From Acetobacter indonesiensis (GTDB lineage: Bacteria > Pseudomonadota > Alphaproteobacteria > Acetobacterales > Acetobacteraceae): 64,000 nucleotides of DNA. Location: contig NZ_BAMW01000045.1 in the NCBI RefSeq assembly GCF_000963945.1, positions 62,001 through 126,000 of the forward strand, in the 5' to 3' direction. The notes beneath the pieces were generated by a model. It did no database searches. It had not been told where the DNA came from and worked only from the letters and a program-made list of their open reading frames with translations. Both the position numbers and the translations under genes were made by a program. Of the stretch, positions 35,164-44,851 are shown piece by piece (positions within the stretch are counted from its first letter, which is position 1; the number at the start of each line of letters is the position of its first letter).

Positions 35164-36041
35164 AAAAAGCTGTTTTAGCGTGTTGCCTGGGGGTTGTTGC
35201 GTGTTCGCGCCCCGTTACCAAAGTGCAACCTGCGGTGCATTATGTTGTGGGCAGTGGATGGCAGGTAGGGAATGCCTGGTTCTATCCAAGGGAAAATTTT
35301 TCCTACCAGGCGACAGGCCTTGCTGTGCGGCAGAAAGAGGAAAAGGGGAGCTCGCCGCTTACTGCTGATGGTGAGGTGCGCGACGCTATGACTATGACCG
35401 GCAGCCACCCCACGTTGCAGTTGCCTGCGGTGGTAACCGTCTTCAACATGGATAACGGGCGCGAAGTTACGATCCGGCTGAATGACCGCGGCCCCAAAGA
35501 AGTTGGTCGCGTGCTGGGGCTGTCGCGCAAGGCGGCTGACCTGCTGGGCATAGGACCAAACCCGGCCCGTGTTCGTATTGTCGAAGACGAAAATACCAGC
35601 CGTCAGTTGGCAGAGATCTTGCCCGGTGGGCCTGTTCTGCAAATCAATACCGCCCCGCTGGAAACCGTCGCACAGACCCAGTTGGATGCTCCTGTAGCAG
35701 GGGCACGGGTTGGTCGTGCCGTCCCCTCTGTTCAGTCTGCTTCGATAGCCACGACACCAACCAATGCGGGCGGTGTGACATTGCCCGATCTCCCGGCACA
35801 ATGGCGGCAGGGTAGCCCGGTTGGTGGTCAGTTCTGGGTTGAAACAACAGACTTTACCTCTCGCTACACCGCAGCGAGAGAAGCCGCGCGGGAGGGAGCA
35901 ACCGTTGTTCCGTCTTTCACGCAGCAGGGAAAAATGTGGGCTGTGCGTCACGGCCCGTTTGCGACTATAAGCGAGGCGGATGCGGCACTGAAGCGCTCGC
36001 TCGCTGATGGTTTAACCGGATCTCATATCGTCGTCGAATAG
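35160..36041 (+). CDS. rlpA: RlpA-like lipoprotein with double-psi barrel and SPOR domain
   Basis: 293 residues, GTG start overlapping the mltB stop. Short lipoprotein signal (KAVLACCLGVVACS; VVAC lipobox). The RlpA double-psi beta-barrel spans about residues 60-135: LTADGEVRDAMTMTGSHPTL, ATTVTVFNMDNGRE-like VVTVFNMDNGREVTIRLNDR and GLSRKAADLLGIG; the Glu, His and Asp used by active RlpA are in GEVRDAM, GSHPTL and LNDRG. A C-terminal SPOR domain (FWVETTDFTSRYTAAREAAR to the end) should bind denuded septal glycan. Clustered with mltB and dacA. Confidence 0.9.
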   Translation: MKKAVLACCLGVVACSRPVTKVQPAVHYVVGSGWQVGNAWFYPRENFSYQATGLAVRQKEEKGSSPLTADGEVRDAMTMTGSHPTLQLPAVVTVFNMDNGREVTIRLNDRGPKEVGRVLGLSRKAADLLGIGPNPARVRIVEDENTSRQLAEILPGGPVLQINTAPLETVAQTQLDAPVAGARVGRAVPSVQSASIATTPTNAGGVTLPDLPAQWRQGSPVGGQFWVETTDFTSRYTAAREAAREGATVVPSFTQQGKMWAVRHGPFATISEADAALKRSLADGLTGSHIVVE

Positions 36042-36050
36042 GTAAAGAAC

Positions 36051-37277
36051 GTGCATACTCGCCGGTTTCTGCTCGCAGGGGGCGCCGCCCTTGCTTCCAC
36101 AGGTTATTCCCTGAACGCTTTTGCGCGTAAGGCCCGTACGGGTGCACACGCACACCCTGCAACGCCTGCTGCGCCCGCAGGGGCTTCTGCTGCTGCCACC
36201 GTGCCAGAAGCGCCCGCCATGACGCCGGTTGGGCCTGTCGATACTGTTGCGCGTTGGGCGTGTATCCTGGATTACAACAGTGGCGCGACCCTGCTGGAAA
36301 AAGCTGCAGACGAGCGGATGCCTCCATCATCTTTGACCAAGATGATGACGGCGTATGTGACGTTTGGCATGTTGAAATCAGGCCGCCTGAAGCTGGATCA
36401 GGCGTTACCTGTCAGCGAAAAAGCATGGCGCATGCAGGGCTCGCGCATGTTTGTGCCATTGGGCCAGAGCATCCCCGTGCAGGATTTGATTCAAGGCATG
36501 GTTATTCAGTCCGGCAACGATGCCTGCATCGTGCTGGCTGAAGGAATTTCCGGGTCAGAAGAACAGTTTGTTGCTGTGATGAATGATACGGCTGGAAAGC
36601 TGGGGCTGAGCAATTCGCACTTTATGAATGCTACTGGTTGGCCAGCAGAAAACCATTACATGTCTGCGCGTGACGTGGCCTATCTGGCCCTGCGCCTGAT
36701 TCATGATTTCCCTGAATATTACCATTATTTCTCGGAAAAAGAGTTCTTCTTCAACAAGATCCGTCAGGAAAACCGGAATGCTCTGGTGGTCAAAGGTCTG
36801 GCAGATGGTCTGAAGACCGGTCATACCGATGCCGGTGGTTTCGGCCTGTGTGCATCGTCTGAACGGGAAGGTCGTCGCGTTATTCTGGCGCTGAACGGCA
36901 TGCCGACATCGAATGTACGCGCCCGTGAAAGTGAACGCCTGATGGGGTGGGCATTCGCTAATTTTGAAGCGGCAAAAATCCTGAATAAGGGCGAAGTTGT
37001 GGAGCAGGCTCCGGTCTGGATGGGCCAGTCCCAGACGGTGCCGCTGGTTGTGGCACAGGACTTCACGATGCTGCTGCCACACGGTTGGCGTAATTCTACC
37101 CACGTTTCTCTGGATTATCAGGGACCACTCGCCGCACCGTTGAAGGCTGGTCAGCCAGCGGGGCAGTTGACGGTCCTGTTGCCCGGAGGGCGTCAGGCGC
37201 TTGTACCCGTGGTTGTAGGGCAGGATGTTCCGGCTTTGGGTGTGCTTGGTCGCGCAGCCCGTCGACTGCATCTCTGA
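36051..37277 (+). CDS. dacA: D-alanyl-D-alanine carboxypeptidase (PBP5/6 family)
   Basis: 408 residues, exported serine DD-peptidase that trims pentapeptides. All three penicillin-binding motifs are present: SxxK in MPPSSLTKMMTAYVTFG (Ser about residue 92), SGN in VIQSGNDACIVLAEG (about 150), KTG in ADGLKTGHTDAGGFG (about 253). An N-terminal signal (RRFLLAGGAALASTGYSL) is followed by an Ala/Pro linker. The C-terminal beta domain ends without an obvious amphipathic anchor helix. GTG start at 36051. It sits between rlpA and tmk with 9- and 3-bp gaps. Confidence 0.95.
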   Translation: MHTRRFLLAGGAALASTGYSLNAFARKARTGAHAHPATPAAPAGASAAATVPEAPAMTPVGPVDTVARWACILDYNSGATLLEKAADERMPPSSLTKMMTAYVTFGMLKSGRLKLDQALPVSEKAWRMQGSRMFVPLGQSIPVQDLIQGMVIQSGNDACIVLAEGISGSEEQFVAVMNDTAGKLGLSNSHFMNATGWPAENHYMSARDVAYLALRLIHDFPEYYHYFSEKEFFFNKIRQENRNALVVKGLADGLKTGHTDAGGFGLCASSEREGRRVILALNGMPTSNVRARESERLMGWAFANFEAAKILNKGEVVEQAPVWMGQSQTVPLVVAQDFTMLLPHGWRNSTHVSLDYQGPLAAPLKAGQPAGQLTVLLPGGRQALVPVVVGQDVPALGVLGRAARRLHL

Positions 37278-37280
37278 CCC

Positions 37281-37919
37281 ATGGTTCGGGGATTATTCGT
37301 CACGCTTGAGGGCGGTGAGGGAGTAGGGAAGTCAACGCAGTTGAGACTGCTGAATTCCGTTCTCCCGTCCTATGGGCTTGATGTGCTCACTACGCGCGAA
37401 CCAGGGGGCTCTCCCGGTGCGGAAGAACTGCGTCAGGTTCTGTTGTTTGGTCAAAGCCCTCTCTCTTTGCGATCCGAGATACTGACCCATTTCGCGGCGC
37501 GCTTTGACCATGTGGATCAGGTGATAGCCCCCGCATTAGCTGCTGGGAAAGTAGTCATTTGTGACCGTTTTACCGATTCGACGTTGGCCTATCAGGCATA
37601 TGGTCGGGCAGATGGTGCATCAGAAATATTATCTTTGGTTGCCCGCTTGCAGGAGCAACTGGGGGCTGATCCGGACCTGACGTTTTTGCTGGAAGCCCCG
37701 CGTGAGGTTGCCCGCGTGCGCCTTGCCGCTCGTGGAGCCCCGGTTGATCGCTACGAGTTATCGGATGAAGGCTTTCATGCCCGTGTCTTGGCGGGCTTTC
37801 AGCAGATAGCGAGCGACAATCCCGATCGTGTAAAGCGTATCGGCACAAGTGGGCAGTCACCGGAAGAGGTGAATAGCCTGATTGTAAAAGCTATTCTTTC
37901 TCGCCTTCAGCAAGGGTAA
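37281..37919 (+). CDS. tmk: dTMP kinase
   Basis: Phosphorylates dTMP to dTDP. 212 residues. P-loop FVTLEGGEGVGKSTQLRLL (residues 6-24), DR(Y/F) motif VVICDRFTDSTLAYQAYGR (about 91-109), and the LID region RLAARGAPVDRYE. Starts 3 bp after dacA and ends 3 bp before holB, an arrangement conserved in alphaproteobacteria. Confidence 0.96.
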   Translation: MVRGLFVTLEGGEGVGKSTQLRLLNSVLPSYGLDVLTTREPGGSPGAEELRQVLLFGQSPLSLRSEILTHFAARFDHVDQVIAPALAAGKVVICDRFTDSTLAYQAYGRADGASEILSLVARLQEQLGADPDLTFLLEAPREVARVRLAARGAPVDRYELSDEGFHARVLAGFQQIASDNPDRVKRIGTSGQSPEEVNSLIVKAILSRLQQG

Positions 37920-37922
37920 GTC

Positions 37923-38870
37923 ATGCAGGAAGACCCGCGCCTTTCATCCCTGCATCTGCATGGGCATGAAGCCGCTTTAAAGGCCTTCCGCACGGCGCTT
38001 TCGTCAGGGCGCTTGCCGCACGCATGGCTGATTACCGGCCCTCCGGGTATTGGGAAGGCGACCTTTGCGTTTCGTGTCGCCCGGATAATTTTGCAGGGCG
38101 AGGACCCAGAAAGCCCTGCGGGGCGGCGGATTTCAGCCGCGACTCATGCTGACCTACTGGTTGTGAGCCGTAGCTTTGACGAAAAACGTCAGCGCTTCCG
38201 TGGGGAGATTGTTGCGGATGATGTCAGGCCTATCAACGCCTTTCTACGGCGCACTGCGGCAGAAGGTGGATGGCGTGTCGTTATTGTAGATGGAGCCGAG
38301 TGGCTTAACCGCAGCGCAGCCAATGCTCTGCTGAAAATTCTGGAAGAACCACCCCCAGAAGCAGTTCTTCTGCTGACCAGTTCAGCCCCCGGCAGGTTAC
38401 TGCCGACCATCCGCAGCCGGTGCAGAAAGCTTGATCTGACATCTTTGGAGGGGCACGATCTTCAACGGATTGTGGCGAAGCAGATCCCCGATATTACGCC
38501 CGCTGATATGCAGCGCATCCTTGATGGAGCGCAGGGTTCAGTGGGGCGAGCCTTTGCCTTGCTGGTGGATAACGGTGGGAAAATGGCAGGGATGGCCCAA
38601 GAAGTGCTAAAAGGGGTTTCTGCCAGTCGGGCATACCAGATTGCCGAAATCGTCCTGAAAAAAGACGATGGTTTTAATTTATTTTTCAGTATGTTATCTG
38701 ATTTTCTTCAGAATGAAGCCCGTCATTCTGCCCGACAGGGGCAAAAGCAGTCTGCCAGCCTGGCGCAGACGTGGGAGGCCATTATGCGCCTTCAGACCGA
38801 GACGGAACGCTTTAATCTGGATAAACAGGAAACTCTTCTCGAAGCCATGACCCTCGTGAGTAAAGCATGA
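37923..38870 (+). CDS. holB: DNA polymerase III subunit delta'
   Basis: Clamp-loader subunit, 315 residues. P-loop-like GPPGIGKATFAFRVARII (about residues 39-56; Lys followed by Ala instead of Ser/Thr, as in the ATPase-inactive delta'). DNA-polymerase-III-type WRVVIVDGAEWLNRSAANAL, LLKILEEPPPEAVLLLTSSA and the SRC motif in LPTIRSRCRKLDL follow. The four zinc-module cysteines of the E. coli protein are absent, as is common in alphaproteobacteria. Overlaps metG by 4 bases. Confidence 0.94.
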   Translation: MQEDPRLSSLHLHGHEAALKAFRTALSSGRLPHAWLITGPPGIGKATFAFRVARIILQGEDPESPAGRRISAATHADLLVVSRSFDEKRQRFRGEIVADDVRPINAFLRRTAAEGGWRVVIVDGAEWLNRSAANALLKILEEPPPEAVLLLTSSAPGRLLPTIRSRCRKLDLTSLEGHDLQRIVAKQIPDITPADMQRILDGAQGSVGRAFALLVDNGGKMAGMAQEVLKGVSASRAYQIAEIVLKKDDGFNLFFSMLSDFLQNEARHSARQGQKQSASLAQTWEAIMRLQTETERFNLDKQETLLEAMTLVSKA

Positions 38871-40411
38871 CCAGCCGTTTTTATATCACCACCCCAATCT
38901 ATTATGTGAACGGTGCCCCCCATATTGGGCATGCTTATACGTCTATTGCGGCTGATGTGCTGGCACGGTTCCATCGCCTTGCAGGTGATGATGTGTTTTT
39001 CCTCACCGGTACTGATGAACACGGGCAGAAGGTAGAGCAGGCGGCTCAGGCAGCGGGTGTTGACCCCAAAGCATTTGCTGATCGCGTTTCAGACGATTTT
39101 CGTAGCATGGCTGATGCCATGGCCATTTCGTATGACGATTTTATCCGCACGACTGAACCGCGTCATATTAAAAGCGCGCAGGCGTTGTGGCAGAAAGTGG
39201 CTGATAGTGGAGCCATTTATCTTGGGGCTTACGAAGGGTGGTATGCCCTGCGTGATGAATGTTTTTACAGCGAAGATGAACTGATTGACGGGCCTGATGG
39301 CAAAAAGGTTGCGCCGACAGGCGCGCCCGTCGATTGGGTTAAGGAGCCTTCTTATTTCTTCAAGCTGTCAGCATTCCAGGATAAGCTGCTTGAGCTTTAT
39401 GAAGCGCATCCAGAATTTCTCGGTCCGAATAGCACCAAGCGCGAAATCATCAGTTTTGTGAAGCAGGGGCTGCGAGACCTTTCTGTCAGCCGCACCAGCT
39501 TCAAATGGGGTATTCCGGTGCCAGGGGATGCCGACCACGTCATGTATGTGTGGTTTGACGCCTTGGCAAATTACCTAAGCGCCCTTGATTACCCGAACCC
39601 TGATGCGCCGCGTGCTGCATTTTGGCCCGCCAGCTTGCACTTGGTGGGTAAAGATATTGCTCGCTTCCACGCCATTTACTGGCCAGCCTTCCTGATGGCA
39701 GCTGGTATTGATGTGCCGAAAAAGATTTTTGCCAACGGATGGTGGACAATCGAAGGCCAGAAGATGAGCAAGTCTTTGGGCAACGTTGTTGATCCGCGTG
39801 ATCTGGTCAAAGAATTCGGTCTGGATGCCGTAAGGTTCTTCCTGCTGCGTGAAGTGCCATTTGGCGGTGATAGCGATCTGTCACGCAAGTCTCTGATTAC
39901 CCGGAACAATGTCGAGTTGGCGAATGATCTGGGCAATCTTTGCCAGCGTACCTTGTCTCTGGTGGCCCGAAATTGTGGCGGGGTCGTGTCAGAACGGCGC
40001 ACAGTGACTGAAGACGATGCACATCTGTTAGGGCAGGTTTCTGTCCTTCCTCAGCTTATGGCCAGTCAGCTTGAACGATGTGCTTTGACAGACGCGCTGG
40101 AAGACGTGTGGAAAGTCATTCGTGCAGGCAATGCGTATATTGACCATCAGGCCCCTTGGGCGCTCCGCAAAACGGATGAAGAGCGCATGAAAGACGTTCT
40201 GCGTGTTCTGCTGGATACTTTGCGGGGGATTGCAACAGTGCTTCAGCCGTTTATGCCGCAAAGCATGGATCGGATGCTGACACAGCTTGGTGTCGAGGAA
40301 AGTGAGCGCACATTTGCGGCTCTCGAAACCTTGCTGCCTGGTGGGCGCACTTTACCCGCTCCGCAGGGCATCTTTCCACGCTATGTTGAGCCGGTGGCAG
40401 ATCCTTCATGA
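38867..40411 (+). CDS. metG: Methionine--tRNA ligase
   Basis: Class I synthetase, 514 residues. HIGH motif in PHIGHAYTSIAADVLARFHR (residues about 18-37), KMSKS in GQKMSKSLGNVVDPRD (about 299-314), and WFDALANYLSAL in between. A cysteine knuckle is missing in the connective peptide (YALRDECFYSEDELI has a single Cys), so this is the zinc-free type. No C-terminal EMAP-II tRNA-binding domain. Overlaps holB and tatD by 4 bases each. Confidence 0.97.
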   Translation: MTSRFYITTPIYYVNGAPHIGHAYTSIAADVLARFHRLAGDDVFFLTGTDEHGQKVEQAAQAAGVDPKAFADRVSDDFRSMADAMAISYDDFIRTTEPRHIKSAQALWQKVADSGAIYLGAYEGWYALRDECFYSEDELIDGPDGKKVAPTGAPVDWVKEPSYFFKLSAFQDKLLELYEAHPEFLGPNSTKREIISFVKQGLRDLSVSRTSFKWGIPVPGDADHVMYVWFDALANYLSALDYPNPDAPRAAFWPASLHLVGKDIARFHAIYWPAFLMAAGIDVPKKIFANGWWTIEGQKMSKSLGNVVDPRDLVKEFGLDAVRFFLLREVPFGGDSDLSRKSLITRNNVELANDLGNLCQRTLSLVARNCGGVVSERRTVTEDDAHLLGQVSVLPQLMASQLERCALTDALEDVWKVIRAGNAYIDHQAPWALRKTDEERMKDVLRVLLDTLRGIATVLQPFMPQSMDRMLTQLGVEESERTFAALETLLPGGRTLPAPQGIFPRYVEPVADPS

Positions 40412-41208
40412 ATGAAATCATGACAGGCCTGATCGACTCCCATTGCCATCTTGACCATTTTACAGATGACGAACTGCCGACATTGCTGGCTGCGGCAAAG
40501 GAGGCCGGAGTCAGCGGGATGGTGACTATCGGGACGCGTTTGGCACGGGCAGAAGAGCAGAAAGCTCTGACACGCTTCAGTAGCTCGGATGTACGCGTGT
40601 GGTGCACAGTGGGAACGCATCCCGATCATGTGGAGGAAGATCCTCTGCCGTCGGTGCAAGCCATTGTGGATATTGCGAACGCGCCAGAAGTTATTGGTAT
40701 TGGCGAAAGCGGACTGGATTACTTTCATGGCGATGAAAGAGTAAGGCCGCTTCAGCAGGATAGCTTTCGCCGTCATATTGGGGCCGCGCGTGACCTGAAT
40801 GTGCCCATTATCATTCATGCCCGGCAGGCAGATGAGGATATCGCCCAAATTCTACGCGAAGAGACAGCAATAGGAAGTTTCCCCATTCTGTTGCATTGTT
40901 TTGCATCCAGCGCTGCCTTGGCGGAATGCGTGGTTGAACTTGGCGGGTATGTCAGTTTTTCTGGTATCTCAACATTCCCCAAATGTGGTGAGTTTCGGGA
41001 TGTAGCCCGCAATTTGCCGGGTGACCGCATTCTGGTTGAAACCGATTCCCCTTATCTGGCCCCAGTTCCGCGCCGGGGTAAACGGAACGAACCTGCTTAC
41101 GTGGCTTATACAGCCGCTTGCATCGCGCAGGAGCGTGGACAAACGCCTGACGACTTTACCCGTATGACAACGGATAATTTTTATCGGCTTTTTCGGAAAG
41201 CAGCATAA
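40408..41208 (+). CDS. tatD: TatD family metal-dependent hydrolase
   Basis: 266 residues, TIM-barrel hydrolase/DNase family (TatD/YcfH). Metal-binding HxH in LIDSHCHLDHF (residues about 8-18), Glu in VIGIGESGLDYFHG, His in NVPIIIHARQADED, HCF(A) in PILLHCFASSA, and the Asp in ILVETDSPYLAPVPRRGKRN. Translationally coupled to metG, which is usual for ycfH-type genes. ATG 40408; a second ATG at 40420 is possible. Confidence 0.94.
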   Translation: MNEIMTGLIDSHCHLDHFTDDELPTLLAAAKEAGVSGMVTIGTRLARAEEQKALTRFSSSDVRVWCTVGTHPDHVEEDPLPSVQAIVDIANAPEVIGIGESGLDYFHGDERVRPLQQDSFRRHIGAARDLNVPIIIHARQADEDIAQILREETAIGSFPILLHCFASSAALAECVVELGGYVSFSGISTFPKCGEFRDVARNLPGDRILVETDSPYLAPVPRRGKRNEPAYVAYTAACIAQERGQTPDDFTRMTTDNFYRLFRKAA

Positions 41209-41227
41209 GCGCGAAAGGCTGGGTTCA

Positions 41228-42037
41228 GTGAAAGTTACGGTTCTGGGATGCGGTGGGTCTGCCGGTGTTCCGATGCTTGGTGGAGAGGATGGCCACGGAA
41301 TCTGGGGGGCATGTGACCCGGATGAACCCAAAAACTATCGTTCTCGCGCGTCCTTGTTTCTGGAAATGGGAAATGGCGAAAATATCCTGATTGATACAGG
41401 GCCAGATATCCGCACCCAGTTGCTTGCTAATGGCATTACGGCATTTCGCAGCATTTTCTATACCCATGCCCATGCGGACCATATTTCAGGCTTGGATGAG
41501 GTACGGGGCATTAACCGTATCATTCGCCAGCCTATAAAAGCCTACGGTATTGCGAGCGTTCTGTCTGAAATTCAGACACGATTTGACTATGTTTTCAAAC
41601 CGTGGACAGCACCCGAGTTTTTTCGGGCCGTTGTTGAAGCCCATCCGGTTGAGCCGTATGGACTGTTTGAAATGGCAGGTTACCCGTTTACCATTTTTCC
41701 GCAGCAGCATGGACGCGTTGGCTCCAGCGGATTGCGATGCGGTGATTTTGCCTACAGCACGGATGTTGTTGAGTTGGGACAGGACGCCTTGGAATGTTTA
41801 CAGGGCGTGGATACTTGGATTGTTGATTGCTTTCAGCGAAAACCCCACAGTGCACATGCATGGCTGGAACGGGTCATGGAGTGGAAAGAAATTCTCTTCC
41901 CCCGTCGAATTATCCTGACTCATATGGGCACGGATATGGACTGGCGTTGGATGCAAGCCAATTTGCCTGATGGCATAGAGCCAGCATGGGATGGCATGTG
42001 TTTTACACTTCCTGATCCTGAACCGGTGCTTGCCTAG
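41228..42037 (+). CDS. MBL-fold metallo-hydrolase (PhnP-like)
   Basis: 269 residues. The metallo-beta-lactamase metal motif is in FYTHAHADHISGLDEVRG (about residues 77-94), preceded by NILIDTGPDIRTQLL and followed by YSTDVVELGQDALE and RIILTHMGTDMDW. The N-terminus VTVLGCGGSAGVPMLGG and the spacing match PhnP-like / phosphoribosyl cyclic phosphodiesterase relatives. In alphaproteobacteria this gene regularly follows tatD, and its physiological substrate is unknown. GTG start at 41228, 19 bp after tatD. Confidence 0.9.
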   Translation: MKVTVLGCGGSAGVPMLGGEDGHGIWGACDPDEPKNYRSRASLFLEMGNGENILIDTGPDIRTQLLANGITAFRSIFYTHAHADHISGLDEVRGINRIIRQPIKAYGIASVLSEIQTRFDYVFKPWTAPEFFRAVVEAHPVEPYGLFEMAGYPFTIFPQQHGRVGSSGLRCGDFAYSTDVVELGQDALECLQGVDTWIVDCFQRKPHSAHAWLERVMEWKEILFPRRIILTHMGTDMDWRWMQANLPDGIEPAWDGMCFTLPDPEPVLA

Positions 42038-42088
42038 GCCTATTAGGAGCCACTGAGTGTCTGGATCAGTCCAGTCTTAAGGTAAAAG

Positions 42089-42128
42089 AAAAGCCCTCCT
42101 TCATATTTTTGGTGAAGGAGGGCTTTTT
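42089..42128. terminator. Strong bidirectional terminator
   Basis: AAAAGCCCTCCTTCA (42089-42103) pairs with TGAAGGAGGGCTTTT (42113-42127), loop of nine, followed by T. It separates the convergent MBL-hydrolase (plus) and universal-stress-protein (minus) genes. Confidence 0.92.
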
Positions 42129-42152
42129 ATTAGTCAGGATTGATAGCGCTTT

Positions 42153-43031
42153 TTAGCGACTCATCAGCACCGTCAGGTCTGCATGTTCCAGAACGTGTCG
42201 CGTGACGCCGCCCAAGATAAGCTGGCGTAGGCGAGAGTGCGAATAGGCACCCATTGCCAGCATGTCGGCATCAAAGTCCTTACATGCGGCCAGAAGCCCT
42301 TTACCAACATCTCTATCTACGGGGTTGAATGCGACGGCATCTGCCTTAATGCCGTGGAATGACAGATAATCAATGACATCCCGCGCTTTAGGGCCACGGC
42401 GCTGGTAGTCCTCACAATGCAGCACACGGACCGCTTCTGCGGTCAGAGCCCACGCCAAAGCACCACGGAGGGCAGAAGACGATTCTGCCGTGCCATTCCA
42501 GCCGATACAGACACGCTTAATCAGGCCCTGTGGCGGTGTACGTGGGGCGATCACAACAGGGCGACCACTATCGAACAACACAGCGTGAAGAGTTTCGGAG
42601 GATGAAACTTCTTCACCCGAGTCCGGGTGGGGGACGAGAGTAAAGTCAGAAAGACGGGCATGAGCCGGTACAATCTCACTTTCCGCACCAGAAATAATAT
42701 TGAAGCTCATGCTCGGCTGATCCCAGGGGAACGGCGAGCGTGGTGGCACAACCTGTATGTCTGGGTGCGTAGCCGCAAACTGTTCGAACAGCTTATGCAC
42801 TTCGCGGGCGTGGCGTGCGCTTTCATGTTCGGCCGACCGCATCAGGTCTTCTACCATAGCGCCAGAAAGGCCTTCGCCTGCCATGGGGGCAATATCACGC
42901 CCATCAGGGCGCACATGCAGAACAGCCAGATGCGCGCCAAAGCGACGTGCAAAATTATAGCCACGAATAAGTGCAGCTTCGCCGTTTGATACGCTGGGCA
43001 AGGGAAGCAGGATTTTTCTTACGTCTTTCAT
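42153..43031 (-). CDS. Tandem universal stress protein (UspA family)
   Basis: 292 residues with two Usp-like halves. The first half (KILLPLPSVSNGEAALIRGY) is degenerate. The second has RVCIGWNGTAESSSALRGAL and the nucleotide-loop region MLAMGAYSHSRLRQLILGGV (G-x-x-x-x-R-x-x-x-G pattern). ATG 43031 is preceded by a GGGGAGAAAATA ribosome site. Role in stress survival inferred from family. Downstream of pdxH in the same direction with a 50-bp gap; cotranscription is possible. Confidence 0.88.
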   Translation of the reverse strand: MKDVRKILLPLPSVSNGEAALIRGYNFARRFGAHLAVLHVRPDGRDIAPMAGEGLSGAMVEDLMRSAEHESARHAREVHKLFEQFAATHPDIQVVPPRSPFPWDQPSMSFNIISGAESEIVPAHARLSDFTLVPHPDSGEEVSSSETLHAVLFDSGRPVVIAPRTPPQGLIKRVCIGWNGTAESSSALRGALAWALTAEAVRVLHCEDYQRRGPKARDVIDYLSFHGIKADAVAFNPVDRDVGKGLLAACKDFDADMLAMGAYSHSRLRQLILGGVTRHVLEHADLTVLMSR

Positions 43032-43081
43032 TTTTATTTTCTCCCCATTTATTCTTTCTGTGGTGCGGCAAAAGCCCGTCT

Positions 43082-43720
43082 TCACGGATAAAGTCGTGTC
43101 ACACTCCACCCGTTTTCGTCTGGCGTCCAGCGGGCGCGATCATGCAGACGGTAGGGCCGTTCCTGCCAAAACTCAAAAGCCACAGGTTTAACCCGATAGC
43201 CGGACCAGTTGGTGGGCCGGGGAATGTCTCCCTCACCATAACGCGCTTCAGCCTTTTTTAGTCGCGCTTCAAAAATTGAGCGATCTTCTAACGGGCGGGA
43301 CTGATCAGATGCGATGGCACCCAGACGTGACATCCGGCTTCGACTCGCAAAGTAAATGTCAGCTTCCTCAGATGTTACGTGGGTCACGGCCCCTTCAATG
43401 CGGATTTGACGGCGGAGGCTTTTCCAGTGGAACAGAAGGGCAACGTTGGGGTTTTCCGCTAATTCATCCCCCTTACGGCTATGCTGGTTCGTGTAAAATA
43501 CAAACCCGCGTTGGTCCGCGCCCTTCAAAAGAACAATACGGGCGGAAGGGTGGCCATCAGGCGTGCTTGTGGCCAGTACCATCGCATTTGGGTCAGACGG
43601 TTCAGTCTGTTCCGCATCTTTCATCCAAACGTCGAACAGAGTGAACGGATTTGCCGTCACGTCGATCAGCGGTGGGTTATTGGCCATATCAGGGGCTGTC
43701 GTGTGCGTGTTTTCAGTCAT
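43082..43720 (-). CDS. pdxH: Pyridoxamine 5'-phosphate oxidase
   Basis: FMN enzyme that makes PLP from PNP/PMP. 212 residues. FMN-binding ARIVLLKGADQRGFVFYTNQ (about residues 55-74), SRKGDELAENPNVALLFHW, RQIRIEGAVTHV and the C-terminal signature WQERPYRLHDRARW followed by RLYP. ATG 43720 was chosen because GGAG lies 9-12 bases upstream. The divergent neighbour is fabI, with about 280 bp between starts. Confidence 0.96.
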   Translation of the reverse strand: MTENTHTTAPDMANNPPLIDVTANPFTLFDVWMKDAEQTEPSDPNAMVLATSTPDGHPSARIVLLKGADQRGFVFYTNQHSRKGDELAENPNVALLFHWKSLRRQIRIEGAVTHVTSEEADIYFASRSRMSRLGAIASDQSRPLEDRSIFEARLKKAEARYGEGDIPRPTNWSGYRVKPVAFEFWQERPYRLHDRARWTPDENGWSVTRLYP

Positions 43721-44003
43721 GCCTACTTTCTCCAACGTCCCGCCATCAGGGGAGTTGCTGCTTGCCGTCATCATACTGCTTCTGACGAACGGAGGGGAGA
43801 GGCTGCACGGTGTTTGCTATCACCCTCGGTATGGCAGCTCCGCTTGAAAAGCAGTGCTGACAGATAAATGCGGAAGTGAGGCAACAGTTGGCTATTTTGC
43901 GGTAGAACACTTGGCGCAAGGTCTTGTTTAGTGCGGGCGGGTATGCGACCTACCCCTAAAGTTATGTCGCTTAGAGTAAACAGAACAGGTCGAGGTTCGC
44001 AGC

Positions 44004-44843
44004 ATGTCTTCTCATGACACCACTCTGCCCGCCAAGGGCACGCTGATGCAGGGCAAAAAAGGCCTGATAATGGGTGTGGCCAATGACCGTTCCATCGCCT
44101 GGGCTATTGCTAGCGCAGTGGCCGCCCAAGGTGGTGAAATGGCTTTTACATATCAGGGTGAAGCGCTGGGCAAGCGCGTGCGTCCGCTGGCAGAAAGTGT
44201 TGGTGCTTCCCTGGTGCTTCCCTGTGATGTCACTGATGATGCAGGAATTGATGAGGTCTTTACCCGTCTTGAAAAAGAATGGGGACAGATCGATTTTGTG
44301 GTTCACGCCATTGGCTGGGCAGATAAACAGTTTCTACGTGGCCGGTATGTTGATACCCCGCGTGATGCCTTCCTGACAGCTATGGATATCTCCTGTTATT
44401 CATTCACTGCGGTTGCACAGCGGGCCGCACGTATCATGAAAAAAGGTGGCTCTTTACTGACCCTCAGTTATCTGGGCGCAGAACGTGTCATGCCGCATTA
44501 CAATGTTATGGGTGTGGCCAAAGCTGCCCTTGAAGCCTCCGTTCGCTATATGGCGGCCGATCTTGGGAAAGACGCTATCCGCGTAAACGCCATTTCCGCA
44601 GGGCCTGTCAAAACATTGGCCGCCAGCGGCATTGGGGATTTCCGCTACATTTTGAAATGGAACCAGTATAACGCCCCGCTTGAGCGGAATGTCGCACTGG
44701 AAGAAGTGGGCGGGGCAGGGCTATACATGCTTTCTGACCTGTCGGGCGGTGTGACGGGTGAGGTTCATCACGTTGATAGCGGGTACCATATTGTTGGTAT
44801 GAAAAACCCTGCTGCCCCCGATATTTCTGTTGCTGGAGACTAA
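44004..44843 (+). CDS. fabI: Enoyl-[acyl-carrier-protein] reductase FabI
   Basis: NADH-dependent last step of fatty-acid elongation. 279 residues, SDR fold. [20 protein letters not shown] (residues about 17-36, NAD binding), [16 protein letters not shown], and the catalytic Tyr-x6-Lys in [36 protein letters not shown] is diagnostic of FabI rather than other SDRs. GAGG lies about ten bases before the ATG. The downstream aroC starts 8 bp after the stop, so they are probably one transcript. Confidence 0.97.
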   Translation: MSSHDTTLPAKGTLMQGKKGLIMGVANDRSIAWAIASAVAAQGGEMAFTYQGEALGKRVRPLAESVGASLVLPCDVTDDAGIDEVFTRLEKEWGQIDFVVHAIGWADKQFLRGRYVDTPRDAFLTAMDISCYSFTAVAQRAARIMKKGGSLLTLSYLGAERVMPHYNVMGVAKAALEASVRYMAADLGKDAIRVNAISAGPVKTLAASGIGDFRYILKWNQYNAPLERNVALEEVGGAGLYMLSDLSGGVTGEVHHVDSGYHIVGMKNPAAPDISVAGD

Positions 44844-44851
44844 TAAAAGCC

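Noticed and set aside
35175..35951. 258-codon minus-strand frame over rlpA
   Set aside because: Antisense to the double-psi barrel and SPOR regions that are clearly coding; no family resemblance.
36555..37271. 238-codon minus-strand frame over dacA
   Set aside because: The three penicillin-binding motifs on the plus strand establish the coding frame; the reverse product is not protein-like.
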